A DNA stretch of 64,000 nt from Misgurnus anguillicaudatus (GCF_027580225.2 NC_073357.2:41068001-41132000); one strand, 5' to 3'; positions 33,621 to 47,065 are shown, numbered from the stretch's first letter. The notes: generated from the sequence alone by a model not told the origin. Program-made: numbers and translations.

Positions 33621-36600
33621 TGTTTAAACCATTTCTATTGAAAGACACTGTTTTGGCATGTCACATTTAAGACTTTTAATTAAATGCCCACTAACATGAT
33701 TCGCTTATGTAATAAAAGGCTGCTGTGATGTATTCTGAAAACAGTATGGGTCATTTTGGTTAAAAACTTATCAAACAATGGGTAGGGGACAAAGCAATAT
33801 GGTAAACATGGTAAAAACATTGCTACTGTTGTGTTTCAACATTACTGTCAGATCCAATATAGTTTGCACTGCATCATCTTTTATTTACAGCCTCTGTGTT
33901 TAAAAAAATTACTAATCTCCAGTAAAATTGAAGCGAACAAACAAATGGACTGTCTTATGGGATCTGAAACCATACAGGACGTTTTATAGTACATTGACCT
34001 TTCATTTGATAGTTTTGCATTGGCTTGTTGTAAACGTAGTAATTAGAAAATGCCTTAAATGACTTTACAGCTCTTCTAGTGTATTATAATAAAATAAGCA
34101 TTTCAAGGTGAGCGATGATAATGCAGATCTGTTCTTCCCACTTTTCAGTACATGAGACCGATAGCACTACTCAGCTTATTTTCAGCCCCACTTTCAGCTT
34201 GGAAGTGCTAGATATTGCCGCAGAGTGTCTGCTGTCTGAATACCCGAGAGCGTCTGTGGCCACTGCAGTGCTCTCACCCAGCATGGGTTATTTATGTCTT
34301 TGCTGCGAGAGGGTCAGTGCACAACGCGGGCCAAAGCTGAGCAAGAGGACTGAACCCAGAGATGGGGTTGTTGGTTTAGCCAGATACACAAGCCTTCTCA
34401 TTCCCTGCTGACTAGTAAGATGACAGGTGAGGCGTATTTCTGCAGTGGGGTTTAATTTGTCAAAGACATCTCACTGGCAACGTTTGCGCCCAGCTGTGCG
34501 TGTTTGCGTGCATGCATATAGTGTGTAGGGTTATATTTTGAACAGAAACATTCAGTCCAAATATATCCTGGCATATTCTCAGGTGCATAGGCAGATCCAC
34601 AGTACGTGCAGAGACGAGCGTGTGCACGTACGAAAATTCAGCGAACAGAAGAAAACAAGGAATGGTAGTGCACACAAACACATATTCAACACAGAGGGGG
34701 ATTCATAGAGAGTGGCAGTATATCAAAGCCAGTCTGATCCATCCCCAGCTGTCAGTTTCTAGGCAGTTCGGGTATGGCGTTTCCCGCTCTATCCCTACAC
34801 TATTATGCTCTCTGATATTGGGGTAAAAGTGTAGCTATTGAATTAATAGCATGTTGCATTACAACTCTCTGTCTTCTATTTTGTTTCTTTATGCATCCTG
34901 CATGTGCGGGGGAGTTTTCCTCACCAAATTATGGAGAAGCTCCACAGCAGGCATCTGACGGGCCTTTAATGGGGGTATCGAGAGAGAGAGAGAGCTGGAG
35001 CGGTTTGTGTTTATGATGTGTTGTAATGGCTTCGGGGGTCCGGTAGGCCGCTGGAGTTGTGTTTTCCGTCCACGGTATATCTCTGTCTCCTTGTCCACCC
35101 TCCCCCTGGCCCGGTGGGATTTGGAAAAGCACTCTGTTGAGGGCTCATCAGCCGGTTGGCATTTGATCAATTCAGAGGTCCCTTTGTGCAGGTAACCCAC
35201 AGATAAAAAACATTGTTATCAGCAGAGGATCGGAGGCAGATAACAGGGTCTGAGTGGAAGAAAAGGAGAGCGAGGCGATGGGGGGCGTACGTGGAGACAG
35301 AGGGACAAGGAGAGATGCGGATAACGAAAGAGGGATGATGGGTGGAGTGACAAGTTGGAGGTCAACACAATGATATGAGCCTTTACAGCTGTCAGAGAGT
35401 TGGGAGTGAAAAGACTGGAAAATGGAATGGAAGATTGAGATAACAATGTAAATAGGGTAGCAAGTAGTTCATCATTGAAATTAGCAAATAACGTTTTGCC
35501 AATTAAGACCTTGTTGTGTGTAACAAAGCATACAGTTTCCCATTGACGTTTGAATATTTTTAATTCAAAGGAATTCTGATGGAACCAAAATTTTTTGTGG
35601 GCTATTAATTGCTTTTATTTTTTTGCTTAGCTGAAAATAATTTTTACACTAACGTATTATGAAAATGAGGCTGGAAATCTTTTCTCTCTGGTCATTCTGC
35701 TCTAATAACATTTTACAATAGTGTTGATGAAAAATTGTCCTCGGCTTAATTAAGAATTAATCACTCTAATGGAACTTCACAGTTACTTTTAATTTAAAAG
35801 TAAAAAAAAACGAAACCCCTTAGAAATAATTAAAAATGTAAGAAATCTTCAAAATGAAAACAGTCACGCATCGATGTTACACAAAAAAGTCTCAGCTCCA
35901 CAGAGAAAGGCGCACACAGGATCTGAAAATAATAAGTCTATGACAAACAGTGTAATGACATGATGTACTGCACGCTTTATTTGATGTGCGTTACTCAGCA
36001 TGTCAAAGAAAACTGTGGAAAAACAAAAAGCGTGCGAAGGAGCTGTATTGTAAAACATTAAACAACGATAACCACACAGGCAGAAAATCCACATTCAGCT
36101 TTGTGTGCCATGACTGCGTTCTTGCTATTCTCTTCTCTGTGTTCTTCCTATGAATTTTTGATAGGACAGCGGCCAGTTTTGTATCTTTTGTACAAACACA
36201 CACAGACAGAGAAAGAAAGATGCAGAACAGGAAATAGAGAACCAAATGCTTCCACTGTACTCCATCACACCCTGAAACTGCATGGCAATGATGATGGAAG
36301 AAAATAGTAGGCTACTGATAGATAGTGGGTGAGATAGAAAGAGTAAAAGAGATGAAAGCCTCCAAGCAACGAGAGGTGGCCCAGACAAAGCTCCCTTGGA
36401 TGCTATCTAAATCGTACAAGGCTGTACTTTAATTGGAGATTTTTTTATATCATGATTGAAGAACTCGGTAGCCAAATGTCCACTATGATTCCATCTGTCT
36501 ATGGGAGAGATTTCACTTTTTTCTTTCTTTCTCTCTTTCTTTCTTTCTTTCTCTCTTTCTATGCTTGAATTGAAATGTGTGTGGGGTTGGTCTGTGGGAG

Positions 36601-38151
36601 GCAGTGATGTTCTGTGCGCAGTGACAGGGCTATGAGCACAGCAGGACACATCCGGATTTGCAGGAGTCCTCCACACAGTCAAAACTATTACCCGTGACCT
36701 TTAACTGTGGCAGAGACACCCCCCACCATTGCCTAAAACAAACACACACACACAAACAGACTGAAACAAACAGACATGCATGCCACAAACACACACAGCC
36801 CGAGCGCCACGCTCAGATCCACCATATATCAACTGCAAAGCAATGTTCAGGATTGCTTTTATGGCCAGAGGAGATGTTGGTTTATCAGGCTAACCAGCTG
36901 TTGGTTATCAAAAGCTCAGTGCAGGTGGATCCTCTGAAATGGTAATGGGCAGACAGCTGTAGACGCCTTTCTCGTCAGCGCTAGAAGTTGGGAAAAGTGA
37001 CAGAGTTTATCACCTCCCGCCCAGCCCACACCGGCTGCGTGACACCGCCTGTCACACTGCTGTCCGTCAAACGGGACTCGCCGGCCATGCAGAGCCACAG
37101 ATTCGCCATCCCAGGAGACTCGGAGGCAAAATATCTGCTGGGTGATATATATCACTGCTGCCGCCATGTCCCCTCTGGCAATGCAAACCTTTATTTAACC
37201 CACACGCTTTGCTTTGCCCCTTATTTTTGTGCAGCGCACTCAGATTTTTAGCCATAGCGTATTCGTATTTGCAGCAGGGCAACTTTGTTCTGTGATATAT
37301 ATCCCAGTTCCACACAGTGATCACGGCTTGCCCTCTTGTTTTATCTCCCTGGATAAAATCTATAATCATAGCCCCGCTTCAATATGAGTGCACCATCCTG
37401 GGCTTTTCTGTCATTGGCTGCGTTCTCCCCTGCCTCACGCCACGGAAAGAGAAAAGCGACTAATTTAGTCTGAAGTGCACGGCGCTCTTGTGCTGTTGTT
37501 TAGCTGCGCATATTGTGGGCTGTCGGCGTGCTAGAGGATCATGTTGAGAGGCTTCGTTAAATGGCTGGATATGGATGCGGGATGGATGAAAAAGGATGTT
37601 TACATAGGTGGATGAGAGTGAGATGAAAGATTGCTGTTGAGAGTTTAGGGCTTAGAAGGTCGGCTTCGGCTTAACCTTTTCAACGGGGTAAGATCGATTA
37701 CATGAAACACAGGAAAAGACTAAGTTTTAGTTCAATGGCTTTCTTAGATGGTGGCATGAGGTCTGGAATGTGATCAGCATTAGATATGCTTTAAATTCAA
37801 TGTATGTAATATAAAGCCTTTCCATGTATAAAGTGGCAGGAATCGGGATTTGGGCATTTAAGTTGCACTTAAATATTTATGATTGTCTTTGCATTTCATT
37901 CTAGTTCTAAACGTATGTTTGAGAGGAGCCTAAACCTTTAGGCCTGTCAATCATCATGGGCGTATATAAGGCAGCCTTCAGGCCTCCAGGTCCAGCTGCA
38001 ATTTTTCAGGCATCCCTCCTTCTCCCATGTCCTCCTTTACTGCTCTCTTTCATCCTCTGTGCAGTTCTGTTGCAGGGGGGTTGAACTTGGGACTCGAGCT
38101 CCGGCCTCATCCTAGAGTCACATTAGCTACAAAGGGAGCAACACCCATATA
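33621..38151. other. repeat-poor intergenic block, no gene recognised
   Basis: About 4.5 kb with almost no transposon ends. Stretches around 34100-34420, 34880-35300 and 36830-37260 have balanced composition and look like candidate conserved non-coding DNA. Their open frames (for example 34115-34411 and 36988-37251) have no recognisable domains. A CTTT microsatellite lies at about 36514-36560. A TATA-like TATATAAG is at 37963-37970. Confidence 0.4.
36514..36560. repeat. TTTC/CTTT microsatellite
   Basis: Interrupted tetranucleotide run of TTTC with two CTCT interruptions. Confidence 0.85.
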
Positions 38152-39756
38152 CAGTCTTGTTCAAAATAATAGCAGTACAATGTGACTAACCAGAATAATC
38201 AAGGTTTTTAGTATATTTTTATTGCTACGTGGCAAACAAGTTACCAGTAGGTTCAGTAGATTCTCAGAAAACAAACAAGACCCAGCATTCATGATATGCA
38301 CGCTCTTAAGGCTGTGCAATTGGGGTATTAGTTGAAAGGGGTGTGTTCAAAAAAGAGCAGTGTCTACCTTTGACTGTACAAACTCAAAACTATTTTGTAC
38401 AAACATTTTTTTTTCTGGGATTTAGCAATCCTGTGAATCACTAAACTAATATTTAGTTGTATGACCACATTTTTTTTAAACTGCTTGACATCTGTGTGGC
38501 AGGGAGTCAACCAACTTGTGGCACCTCTCAGCTGTTATTCCACTCCATGATTCTTTAACAACATTACACAATTCCTTCACATTTCTTGGTTTTGCTTCAG
38601 AAACAGCATTTTTGATATCACCCCACAAGTTCTCAATTGGATTAAGGTCTGGAGATTGGTCTGGCCACTCCATAACATTAATTTTGTTGGTTTGGAACCA
38701 AGACTTTGCCCGTTTACTAGTGTGTTTTGGGTCATTGTCTTGTTGAAACAACCATTTCAAGGGCATGTCCTCTTCAGCATAGGGCAACATGACCTCTTCA
38801 AGTATTTTAACATATGCAAACTGATCTATGATCCCTGGTATGCGATAAATAGGCCCAACACCATAGTAGGAGAAACATGCCCATATTATGCTCCATGCTT
38901 CACTGTCTTCACTGTGTACTGTGGCTTGAATTCAGAGTTTGGGGGTCGTCTCACAAACTGCCTGTGGCCCTTGGACCCCAAAAGAACAATTTTACTCTCA
39001 TCAGTCCACAAAATTTTCCTCCATTTCTCTTTAGGCCAGTTGATGTGTTCTTTGGCAAATTGTAACCTCTTCTGCACATGCCTTTTTTTTAACAGAGGGA
39101 CTTTGCGGGGGATTCTTGAAAATAGATTAGCTTCACACAGACGTCTTCTAACTGTCACAGTACTTACAGGTAACTCCAGACTGTCTTTGATCATCCTGGA
39201 GGTGATCATTGGCTGAGCCTTTGCCATTCTGGTTATTCTTCTATCCATTTTGATGGTTGTCTTTCGTTTTCTTCCACGTCACTGGTTTTGCGCTCCATTT
39301 TAAAGCATTGGAGATCATTTTATCTGAACAGCCTATCATTTTTTGCACCTCTTTATAGGTTTTCCCCTCTCCAATCAACTTTTTAATCAAAGTACGCTCT
39401 TCTTCTGAACAATGTCTTGAACGACCCATTTTCCTCAGCTTTCAAATGCATGTTCAACAAGTGTTGGCTTCATCCTTAAATAGGGGCCACCTGATTCACA
39501 CCTGTTTCTTCACAAAATTGATGACCTCAGTGATTGAATGCCACACTGCTATTTTTTTGAACACAACCCTTTCAACGAATTGCCCAATTGCACAGCCTTA
39601 AGAGCGTGCATATCATGAATGCTGGGTCTTGTTTGTTTTCTGAGAATCTACTGAACCTACTGGTAACTTGTTTGCCACGTAGCAATAAAAAATATACTAA
39701 AAACCTTGATTATTCTGGTTAGTCACATTGTACTGCTATTATTTTGAACAAGACTG
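38152..39756 (-). mobile_element. Tc1/mariner-family transposon, 1,605 bp, TA target duplication
   Basis: The ends are CAGTCTTGTTCAAAATAATA and its exact inverse, flanked by TA (38150-38151 and 39757-39758). The TIRs run about 205 bases and are close to identical, so the copy is fairly young. The transposase, on the minus strand, is broken (separate entry). Confidence 0.95.
38464..39429 (-). pseudogene. Tc1-like DDE transposase, frame-broken
   Basis: Reads from ATG at 39429 (MGRSRHCSEEERTLIKKL) to a stop near 38476. Domain order is as in Tc1 transposases: a paired-like helix-turn-helix (KTYKEVQKMIGCSDKMI), then a second one (TVRRRLCEANLFSRIP), then the catalytic core with WTDES (first Asp), FQQDNDPKHTS (second Asp) and NPIENLWGDI (Glu). 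The second Asp to Glu spacing fits DD34E. At least two frame breaks are visible: one near 39241-39300 between the first helix-turn-helix block and MDRRITRM, and one near 38886 after VKTVKHG. The protein is not expected to be made intact. Confidence 0.9.
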
Positions 39757-39837
39757 TATTTATATATATATGTATGTATGTATGTGTGTATGTATGTATG
39801 CATATATATATATTCATACATACATATGGTTCCAAAA
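39757..39837. repeat. TA/TATG microsatellite
   Basis: Low-complexity TATG/TA run directly after the Tc1 element; the TA-rich run is a natural Tc1 target. Confidence 0.85.
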
Positions 39838-40806
39838 CGCAATATATCCATTTTGACAAATTTTGGTAAAAACTTGTTTTCTATACCAAGAAAGTGACAA
39901 GATGAAAACCACTATTTTCTGTTACAAACTTTTACATAGCATCTTTAGGTTATAAAAACATAAAAAATTCAAATCCATAACTTGATTTTCAAAGATTTAT
40001 TATAAAAACTAATTATTTTTTCCACAAAATGAAATAAATCCATGACAAGTTTCTATTCAAAATGCTATAAATCTATTGAATCAATAGCCTATATAAATGT
40101 GCATTCATCTTTGCCATGTTATATTCATTTAGTTGACTAGTTGTACACACTAATTAAAAATATAAACATTAATGTCATTAATCAAAACACTTACTTTGTC
40201 ATATTAAGAACCCTGTCATTGCGGTTATACTTGACGTCGTCGCTTAACGTCTTTCACAGCGATCAGCTGTAAAATGTTTTTGGTCCAGCTCGATTTTTGT
40301 TGACTTTGAGTAAAATTATGGAACGTTTTTCATAAGATCCCCTGGGGTCAATGTGTTAGCATGAGAAGCTTGATGCTGTCGGGAGAACAAGCACCCGAGT
40401 GCCTCTCGCGGAAATTATTAGATGTTGATGGCTTACGTTTTTTTCCCATCACAGAAAACCATCAGAGGTTTATCAATGCAATTAAAGTATTATTTTGTTT
40501 TGTTTGTTGTTCACGAAGTACAAAGTAGATGAGGAAAACTAGGACTCCGTGTACTCAGCGCGCCACCATTGTTTGTTTACATTGCGTGAATTGTGCGCAG
40601 TAGGATTTATTGCGTTCTGTAAAAAAGGGGGGAGTGGCGTTTATCGCATTTTGGGAAAAAAGGGAGAAAAGATGACAGAATAACACGGCGGATATTGGAT
40701 TTTGCGTAAAATTAAGAATTTACTTTTAACTACTGACCTGATATAATACTGATTTTGGCAGTAACTCATTTTTAAAAAAAAATGCTGTTTATCGCATTTT
40801 GGAACC
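39838..40806. mobile_element. probable TIR element with GGTTCCAAAA termini, 969 bp
   Basis: The left end GGTTCCAAAACGCAATA is matched by the inverted right end ATCGCATTTTGGAACC. An inner second TTTATCGCATTTTGGGA lies at about 40638. No target duplication or transposase seen. Confidence 0.6.
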
Positions 40807-43420
40807 AAACTCTTCATATATAAAGTTGGTTTACCATTACTCATTTAGATCTGAATGCGCAGGCAAATTATTGAAATGTATACAAATGCGGGTTTGTACA
40901 TTTTTAATGATAAAACACAGGGTTATTCTGATAGGACAGCTGCGTAAAAATCACCTTGACACCAGGGGAAAAAATAATAGTTTCACACAAAGCCCTAACA
41001 TCATTAATTTGTAGAGACTTCTCGATTTGTTCACTATGGTACAGAGATATCCCTACATTTTGAAGTGTGGATTTAGTACTGAGGTGCTTCCACATATGTA
41101 ACTGTACACTGCTATTCAGCTGTTTTGTTCTAACACACACATGCAAAGCTCCCATTATTGTTCTACCCTGGCTAAACCTTACTATTCAGTCTCCTCCATA
41201 TTCCCGAACCTGGATCTAAAAGGAGCCAAACCAACGAACTGAAGCAATATAAATGATAATTTTTTATATTTCAGCAGGGATTGACTTGACTCTCACTTAC
41301 GTAGATGAATAAAACATAATTGGTAGTGCTTATTACCAATCTAAGGCAGCTATGAAATGAGAACATTTTAAAGCAATGTTCTTTAAACTCTCTCTCAGTG
41401 TGCACACTTTCTTCATTATATTTACATTTAGGTTCGCGAGGCAAATAGACCTCATTCTCCAGTCTGCTTATTGCAACCGCCGCCGCCGTAACTATATGAT
41501 CAGTCAATGTTTAAAGACACATTATGAAGTGGATCATTTTCATAATTGTATTGTCTTATGCCTGGGCAGCTCCCTTTCCCACCCGCAATCCTCAGCCGGC
41601 AGCCTTCCGCACTGGACCATAAGCATCAATTTGCAAAGCTGTCACACAAATGCTTATCAGCCAATGGCTTTGCCTTGGTCTTCTCATCCCTTAACAATTA
41701 CAGATAACAAGATGAACACAGAAATGAAAAGGCTGAAGCGTTCTCTGCACTGAGTGGGCCTAGATTGAAACTGTATATCAACAAATTCATCCGCACATTA
41801 ACCTTGAGTTTATGCTCTCGTCCCTTTCGTGAGCCCGGAGCAACAAAACAGCAACGTTTTGCAGTACAAGGAGCGTTTGTGCCACTTTGGGAAGATTTAC
41901 TTTCCCGTGCTAATTTTGAGTTTTGATGGTGAGCCCTGCCAAGAAGTGCATTTGTTGCAAAGGGGTAAATATTTACAAGGGTGGAACAAATGCGACCTGT
42001 CTCTGGCAGCATTACATATGGCGGAGGGTGTAATCCGGTGTACGAGTGTGAGTGCAAGTCTGTGATAATATTTGATAGAGTCCATCAGTGGTGCGACTTT
42101 TAAAGCCAGATTTATTGAGGTGTACTGCAGATGCAAGCCAGAGGGAGGCAAAGAGGGAGAGAAAGAGGTGGGTGGAGGTGATGGAATGGGTCTGTAACAT
42201 TCAAGCTTTAATATTCACTTGTTTCCTGGTGATTGGAACCCGATAAAAGGGGATCAAATTGCCATCGTTTTTCCCCTCTCTTTTCTGATTTACAGGAAAA
42301 CACAATGCATCTTGTTTATTACCACACTACTGCATAACGACTGGGAAACACAGACATTTAAACAATAAAGGGAACATAAACAACACCATATAACCACAGC
42401 ACTAATGCACAGTATGATCTTTCTCTTCTTATCGTCTCATTTCATAGCCACAGCTATTACCGTTCCTACAAAAGGAGAAGAATTTCTGGTATTTCTTTCA
42501 TAAAAACTTCATGAGGTGCTATCAAATCCAAGCGTGGAGAATAGGAGTAAGATAAGAGAACATTCTCAAATGCTTGATTTCTCAAGATGAGATAAAAGGG
42601 AAACCAGCGCTACAAAAAATCCCACATGTTTGATGTTACCTCATAGGTCTGAATATTGTAGACTTTCAGATTGTTTGGACGACTGCATGTTCTTACACAA
42701 GATGGCACTGTATCTCCTTGCTGAGAGATATCATCGCTTTAGGCACTGTTGTATCTTTGCAAGGATCGGTTAAGGGGAAAGGGGTTTGCTTTGATGAATA
42801 CAACATTACAGACACAATTACCAACTTTCAACCATTTTATGCTAGATTAATCTGACTATCTTTTAACTTGGAGGCATTAAATGCACATTGAATAAATGCA
42901 TGACTGAGGACTAAGTGAAGTCATATTCTGTAATATTAGAAATTAAACACACACAAAAAAACTTTTGTAGGGGAAAATAAATGACCTTAAACTTTGGCAG
43001 ACAGTTAGTAGTAAATATACCTTACAACTTTAATTTACCTGTCAGTGTTAATATAAGACTTCATTTTAGGGTCTTGCAATTGCGAAGTTGTTAAAGATAT
43101 GCAGTGTAGAAACATGCAAATTTTACAGATACGTTTTATTTCTGCCACTACTCAAGTTCAAGACTTTTGCAGTAAAGCATAATTACGAGACCAGCAAATT
43201 TCTTACATCATCAATTCGTTGTGCTTCCACACTATTGCAGGTGTGCCTTTAAAATTTCACCTTGGTTCGCTTAATTTGCCCTTCGCATCCTTGAGCACCA
43301 GAAACACTCGTAGAGTTGGGTTACTTCACAACAAAAGTGAGATTTCCATCTCTGCTCCTCATAAAGGCTCTTTACTGACATCAGAAACCTACCCTCTTTT
43401 TGACCCTTAACTGAGTCATA
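40807..43420. other. repeat-poor intergenic block, no gene recognised
   Basis: About 2.6 kb with no bounded transposon. The stretch 41440-42200 has mixed composition and several short open frames on both strands without domains, again compatible with non-coding conserved DNA or chance. Confidence 0.4.
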
Positions 43421-43685
43421 CACTCTTAAAAACGAAGGTGCTTCACAATGTCATAGAAGAACCATTTTTGGCTAAATTGTTCCATAAAGAACCTCTAACA
43501 TTTGAAGAACCTTTCTGTTTCACAAAGGGTTCTCTGTATTTTAAAGGGTTATTTAGATTATAAAAAGGTCAAAAAATATTGTTCTTTTAAGAACCCTCGA
43601 CTGAATGGTTCTTTGAGGAACCAAAAATGGTTCTTCTCTTACATCGCTGTGAAGGACCTTTAAAGGACATTTATTTTTAAGAGTG
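43421..43685. mobile_element. MITE with CACTCTTAAAAA termini, TA flanks, 265 bp
   Basis: CACTCTTAAAAACGAAGGT on the left, and inverted TTTATTTTTAAGAGTG on the right. TA lies immediately outside both ends. Inner arms such as AGAAGAACCATTTTTGG and CCAAAAATGGTTCTTCT pair over about 60 bases. Confidence 0.8.
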
Positions 43686-44198
43686 TAGTTGTGTGTAGTA
43701 TGTTCAAATAAAAAATGCAAGTGGTAAGACACTATTATTTGCAGCAATGAGAAACCATTTTTTTTCCCCAAAGAACCTTTCAGGTCACCATTTAATTCTT
43801 ATCCCTTTATAGTATGTTAAACCTTTCTCTACTAACATCCTGTGGATGAAATTATTTTTATGAAATTATATACCCTGACAAAAACATTTTACAAACTTTA
43901 TTTTTTATAATGTCAGAGCATTTGTTTAATTCTAGCGTTTAAATCGTATTAAATGTTTCAATAGTTAACTCAGTACCTCATATTCATCATTTTTATGAAT
44001 AAATGTTTTATTTTTGTACATTTACATCCCTCAAAAAACTTCCTCAAAAAATCTGTAAATTTTTTCTTCATAATTCAGTATTTCTAGATAATTAGTTTAT
44101 TATTTTCACATGGTTTTATTTGACTTTATTACACTGCTCTCTAAAATGCTAGATTTGAACTTTTTATAACTACTGCTCAAAAGTAATAACTCACAGTA
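43686..44198. other. intergenic DNA, nothing recognised
   Basis: AT-rich, no bounded repeat or coding feature seen. Confidence 0.5.
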
Positions 44199-44725
44199 AT
44201 GCTGCCTTCACGTGCTATGGGAAAGATGATATTTTCCATTTGTGAACTGGTATTTACCAGCGTGTCGTGTTCAAGTGCATTTTCCATTTGTGAACTAGAA
44301 TTTACCAGTTTGCTGGGCAAGTGCATTTTCCAATCTGTGAACTGGTATTTACCATTGCTTTTGTTGTCATTAGGAAAATTAAAGATGGACATCCGGACCT
44401 GTTATTTTGGTATTTTTAAAACTGACACTGAGTGTTAACCTATTATATTACAATTGTCAATGACACAACATTGTATAGGCTACAAAAAACTATCCGCTAA
44501 CAGTAGCAAAAAGCGTTCAAAAGTGTACAATGCTTACCATTCACGACGTTGCTGCTGCTCTCCGCCATTTTGAAAAGGTCAAAGGTAATCTCATCTCGGC
44601 AACTCGGGCATCAAAATATTTTACGAGTTGCCCATTGGAAAATACCACATGAGGGGTGTTCATGTGCATTTTTCAAGTGGGATTTTGGTATTTACCATAA
44701 TTACGATAGCACGTGAAGGCAGCAT
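44199..44725. mobile_element. MITE with ATGCTGCCTTCACGTGCTAT termini, 527 bp
   Basis: The left end ATGCTGCCTTCACGTGCTAT pairs exactly with the inverted right end ATAGCACGTGAAGGCAGCAT. Inside, TTTCCATTTGTGAACTGGTA and close variants occur three times in direct order with spacings of 54 and 67 bases. AACTCA occurs just outside both ends, hinting at a target duplication. Confidence 0.75.
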
Positions 44726-45188
44726 AACTCAGATGCTGCAAATCATATTGACAGGTGCAGTTTATTATTACACAGAATTTATATTAATTACATTTCTGGC
44801 AATAAACAGTATTTTTATTAAAACAAATAGTGTGTCCATGAGATTTCTACGTCTTGTCTTATCTTAAAACCGAAGTTAAACGTGTTTTCTTCACTGAAGG
44901 TCGGTATTCGTTAAAAATAAGCAACTGAAATATTTCAAATCAATATTTAATGCTGCTTAGCTTACTTATAAGGGAAATATCCGTGTAATAAACAGGATAT
45001 TTGAATAATGACATTATATAAACTCCACCCCCTTTAATTAGAATCACCTATTTAACTCTTTTCACGCCATTGACGAGTTATCTCTTCAATTAAATGCGGA
45101 GTGCACAATATCTGAAAACACTTTGGAAAAGAGAGTCGGGCCGACTACCAAAACACACTTGTAGCCAATCAGCAGTAAGGGGTGTGTC
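44726..45188. other. intergenic DNA, nothing recognised
   Basis: AT-rich; no element or gene recognised. Confidence 0.5.
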
Positions 45189-45196
45189 TACTAACC

Positions 45197-45494
45197 CAGT
45201 GGTTCTCAAACTGGGGTCCGGGGCCCCCAGGGGGGCCGCGAGATGGTGCCAGGGGGGCCCCAATTTTATGGCATTTTATAAAATACATTAATTTATCGTG
45301 AATTCTGTGTAATTAAACCGAAAATAAATAAGGCTACTAACCAACAGCACTACTTTGTATAACTTAATATGTTTTGTTTAATTAAAATGTTAAATATTAG
45401 AAAAAAATTTGTCATAAATTTTCTTTGGGGGGGCCGCGAAGGAATGCACCGTACACAAGGGGGCCCGCACGCGAAAAAAGTTTGAGAACCACTG
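45197..45494. mobile_element. hAT-like MITE, 298 bp, 8-bp target duplication
   Basis: CAGTGGTTCTCAAACT on the left, and inverted AGTTTGAGAACCACTG on the right. TACTAACC flanks both sides (45189-45196 and 45495-45502). GGGGGGCC words sit near both ends. No coding capacity. Confidence 0.92.
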
Positions 45495-45502
45495 TACTAA
45501 CC

Positions 45503-47065
45503 AACATCGCTGTCTGGGTTGCGTATGTGTGGGGCAGGTCTATCAACAGAAGTCCAAATTCTATTGTGGTAGGGGTGTGTTTGTTTAGGTGATTTCAAAT
45601 GACAACATTGGCTTTCAGAGATCATGGACCCTACCTTTTAGAGAAAACATTTGCATAAATAAAGTGTTCCTGGTGAATTTTATGATAATCTGCAATACCG
45701 TGATTATCCACTAGAACCACTTACCCAATTTATGAAAAAAAAATTGAAGCCAATAGTAATTTACTCATTTTAAACTCTGTGTATATTTATGATAATCGTT
45801 CTGAATCTGCTCTCCTACAAAATTCCCTCACCAAAAATGCAATTATTTCAGCTTTTTGCTAAAAAAATATTTTTAAAGAAAAATACCCATATTTAAGAGT
45901 TTATGAGCAGAAAAAATATAGATACGATGAAACATTTTTTCCCCATTTTGTTTGTTTGTTTATTGTTTGTTTAAAAGCTGAGGGTCTGTTCTTTCATTTG
46001 ATATATTTGTACTGTATATTTATATATTTTCTGAAGATTTTTTTTCTGGAAGGCATTTTGTGAAACTGTTGTAAAATCACAAAAATGCTGGCGGGCAACT
46101 TTTCAAAAAATGGCTGACGAGGAATGAGTTAATAACTTCATTACACTGAATCAATCATGGTGCAGCTGCTCAATACAACTAATCATATAGGCTTTTTAAT
46201 TACTGCTTATCAAAGGCATCACAAAGATGTTTGAAATTAAATGTTACATTTCATTTGTTTGTTTGATTGTATGTTTGTTTGTGTTCTAAACATATATCAG
46301 AACCAGGCCTGGCACCAGGATGGCATAACTGGGGGACGGGGGCACGTTAATTTCTTGAGGGGGGGGCTCCACACTATACCTTATTGTGACTGATTTTTTG
46401 CTCCTTTCATTTATTCTTTTATTTATTACGGCTAACTATATTATTGTCTGTATTATGCCTATACACATTCAACTTTCACTATTAAATCAAAAAATCTTAA
46501 TAAACCTGATAATCATGAATTAACTTTGCTATCTCTTACTTAATCTCAGGCAAATTATTTACTTGCGCAAATGAAAAATGGCACAGTGGAACTCAGCGAC
46601 ACAGGTGGCGATTCCTTGATTGACGTTTCAGCCTGCGATGTTTCAAACATTCGTTCGTTAAATGCAAATAACATGAGCTAGCAATGTCGCTGTCATATCA
46701 TCATCATGGGAAAAGAAGTCACAAAAGCTAACTGCGAAAATAAATCCGACTTTGGAACAAAAAGGACTGCTGTCAGTCCTGGGTAACTCCAGTCTCGAAA
46801 ACAAAGTGACTGGAATAGGAGATGGAAAGTTGAAGTATAAATATAAATAATATAAAATAAATTATTCAAAAGAATATGTGCGCGTGACGCGTCTCTTCGT
46901 GCATCTGGTTTGTGTGTGTGTGTGTGCCTGCATGCGTACGTGAAAGACCCCGACGAGCGATTCTGGTAGTCTGACTGACTGCATTTAATTACGTTGAATT
47001 ATTTTAACGCGTTAATAATTAATAAACGTTAATGCTGCCAGCCCTAATATTTATTTGATTGTGTG
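45503..47065. other. intergenic DNA with repeat fragments
   Basis: CAGGCCTGGCACCAGGATGG at 46304 looks like the end of a dispersed element, and GTTAATGCTGCCAGCCC at about 47029 like another fragment. No pair could be matched. A short (TG)n run is at 46911-46925. No coding exon recognised. Confidence 0.35.

Noticed and set aside
36988..37251. 87-codon frame in a less AT-rich stretch
   Set aside because: No domain or exon boundary. The base composition alone explains the open frame.
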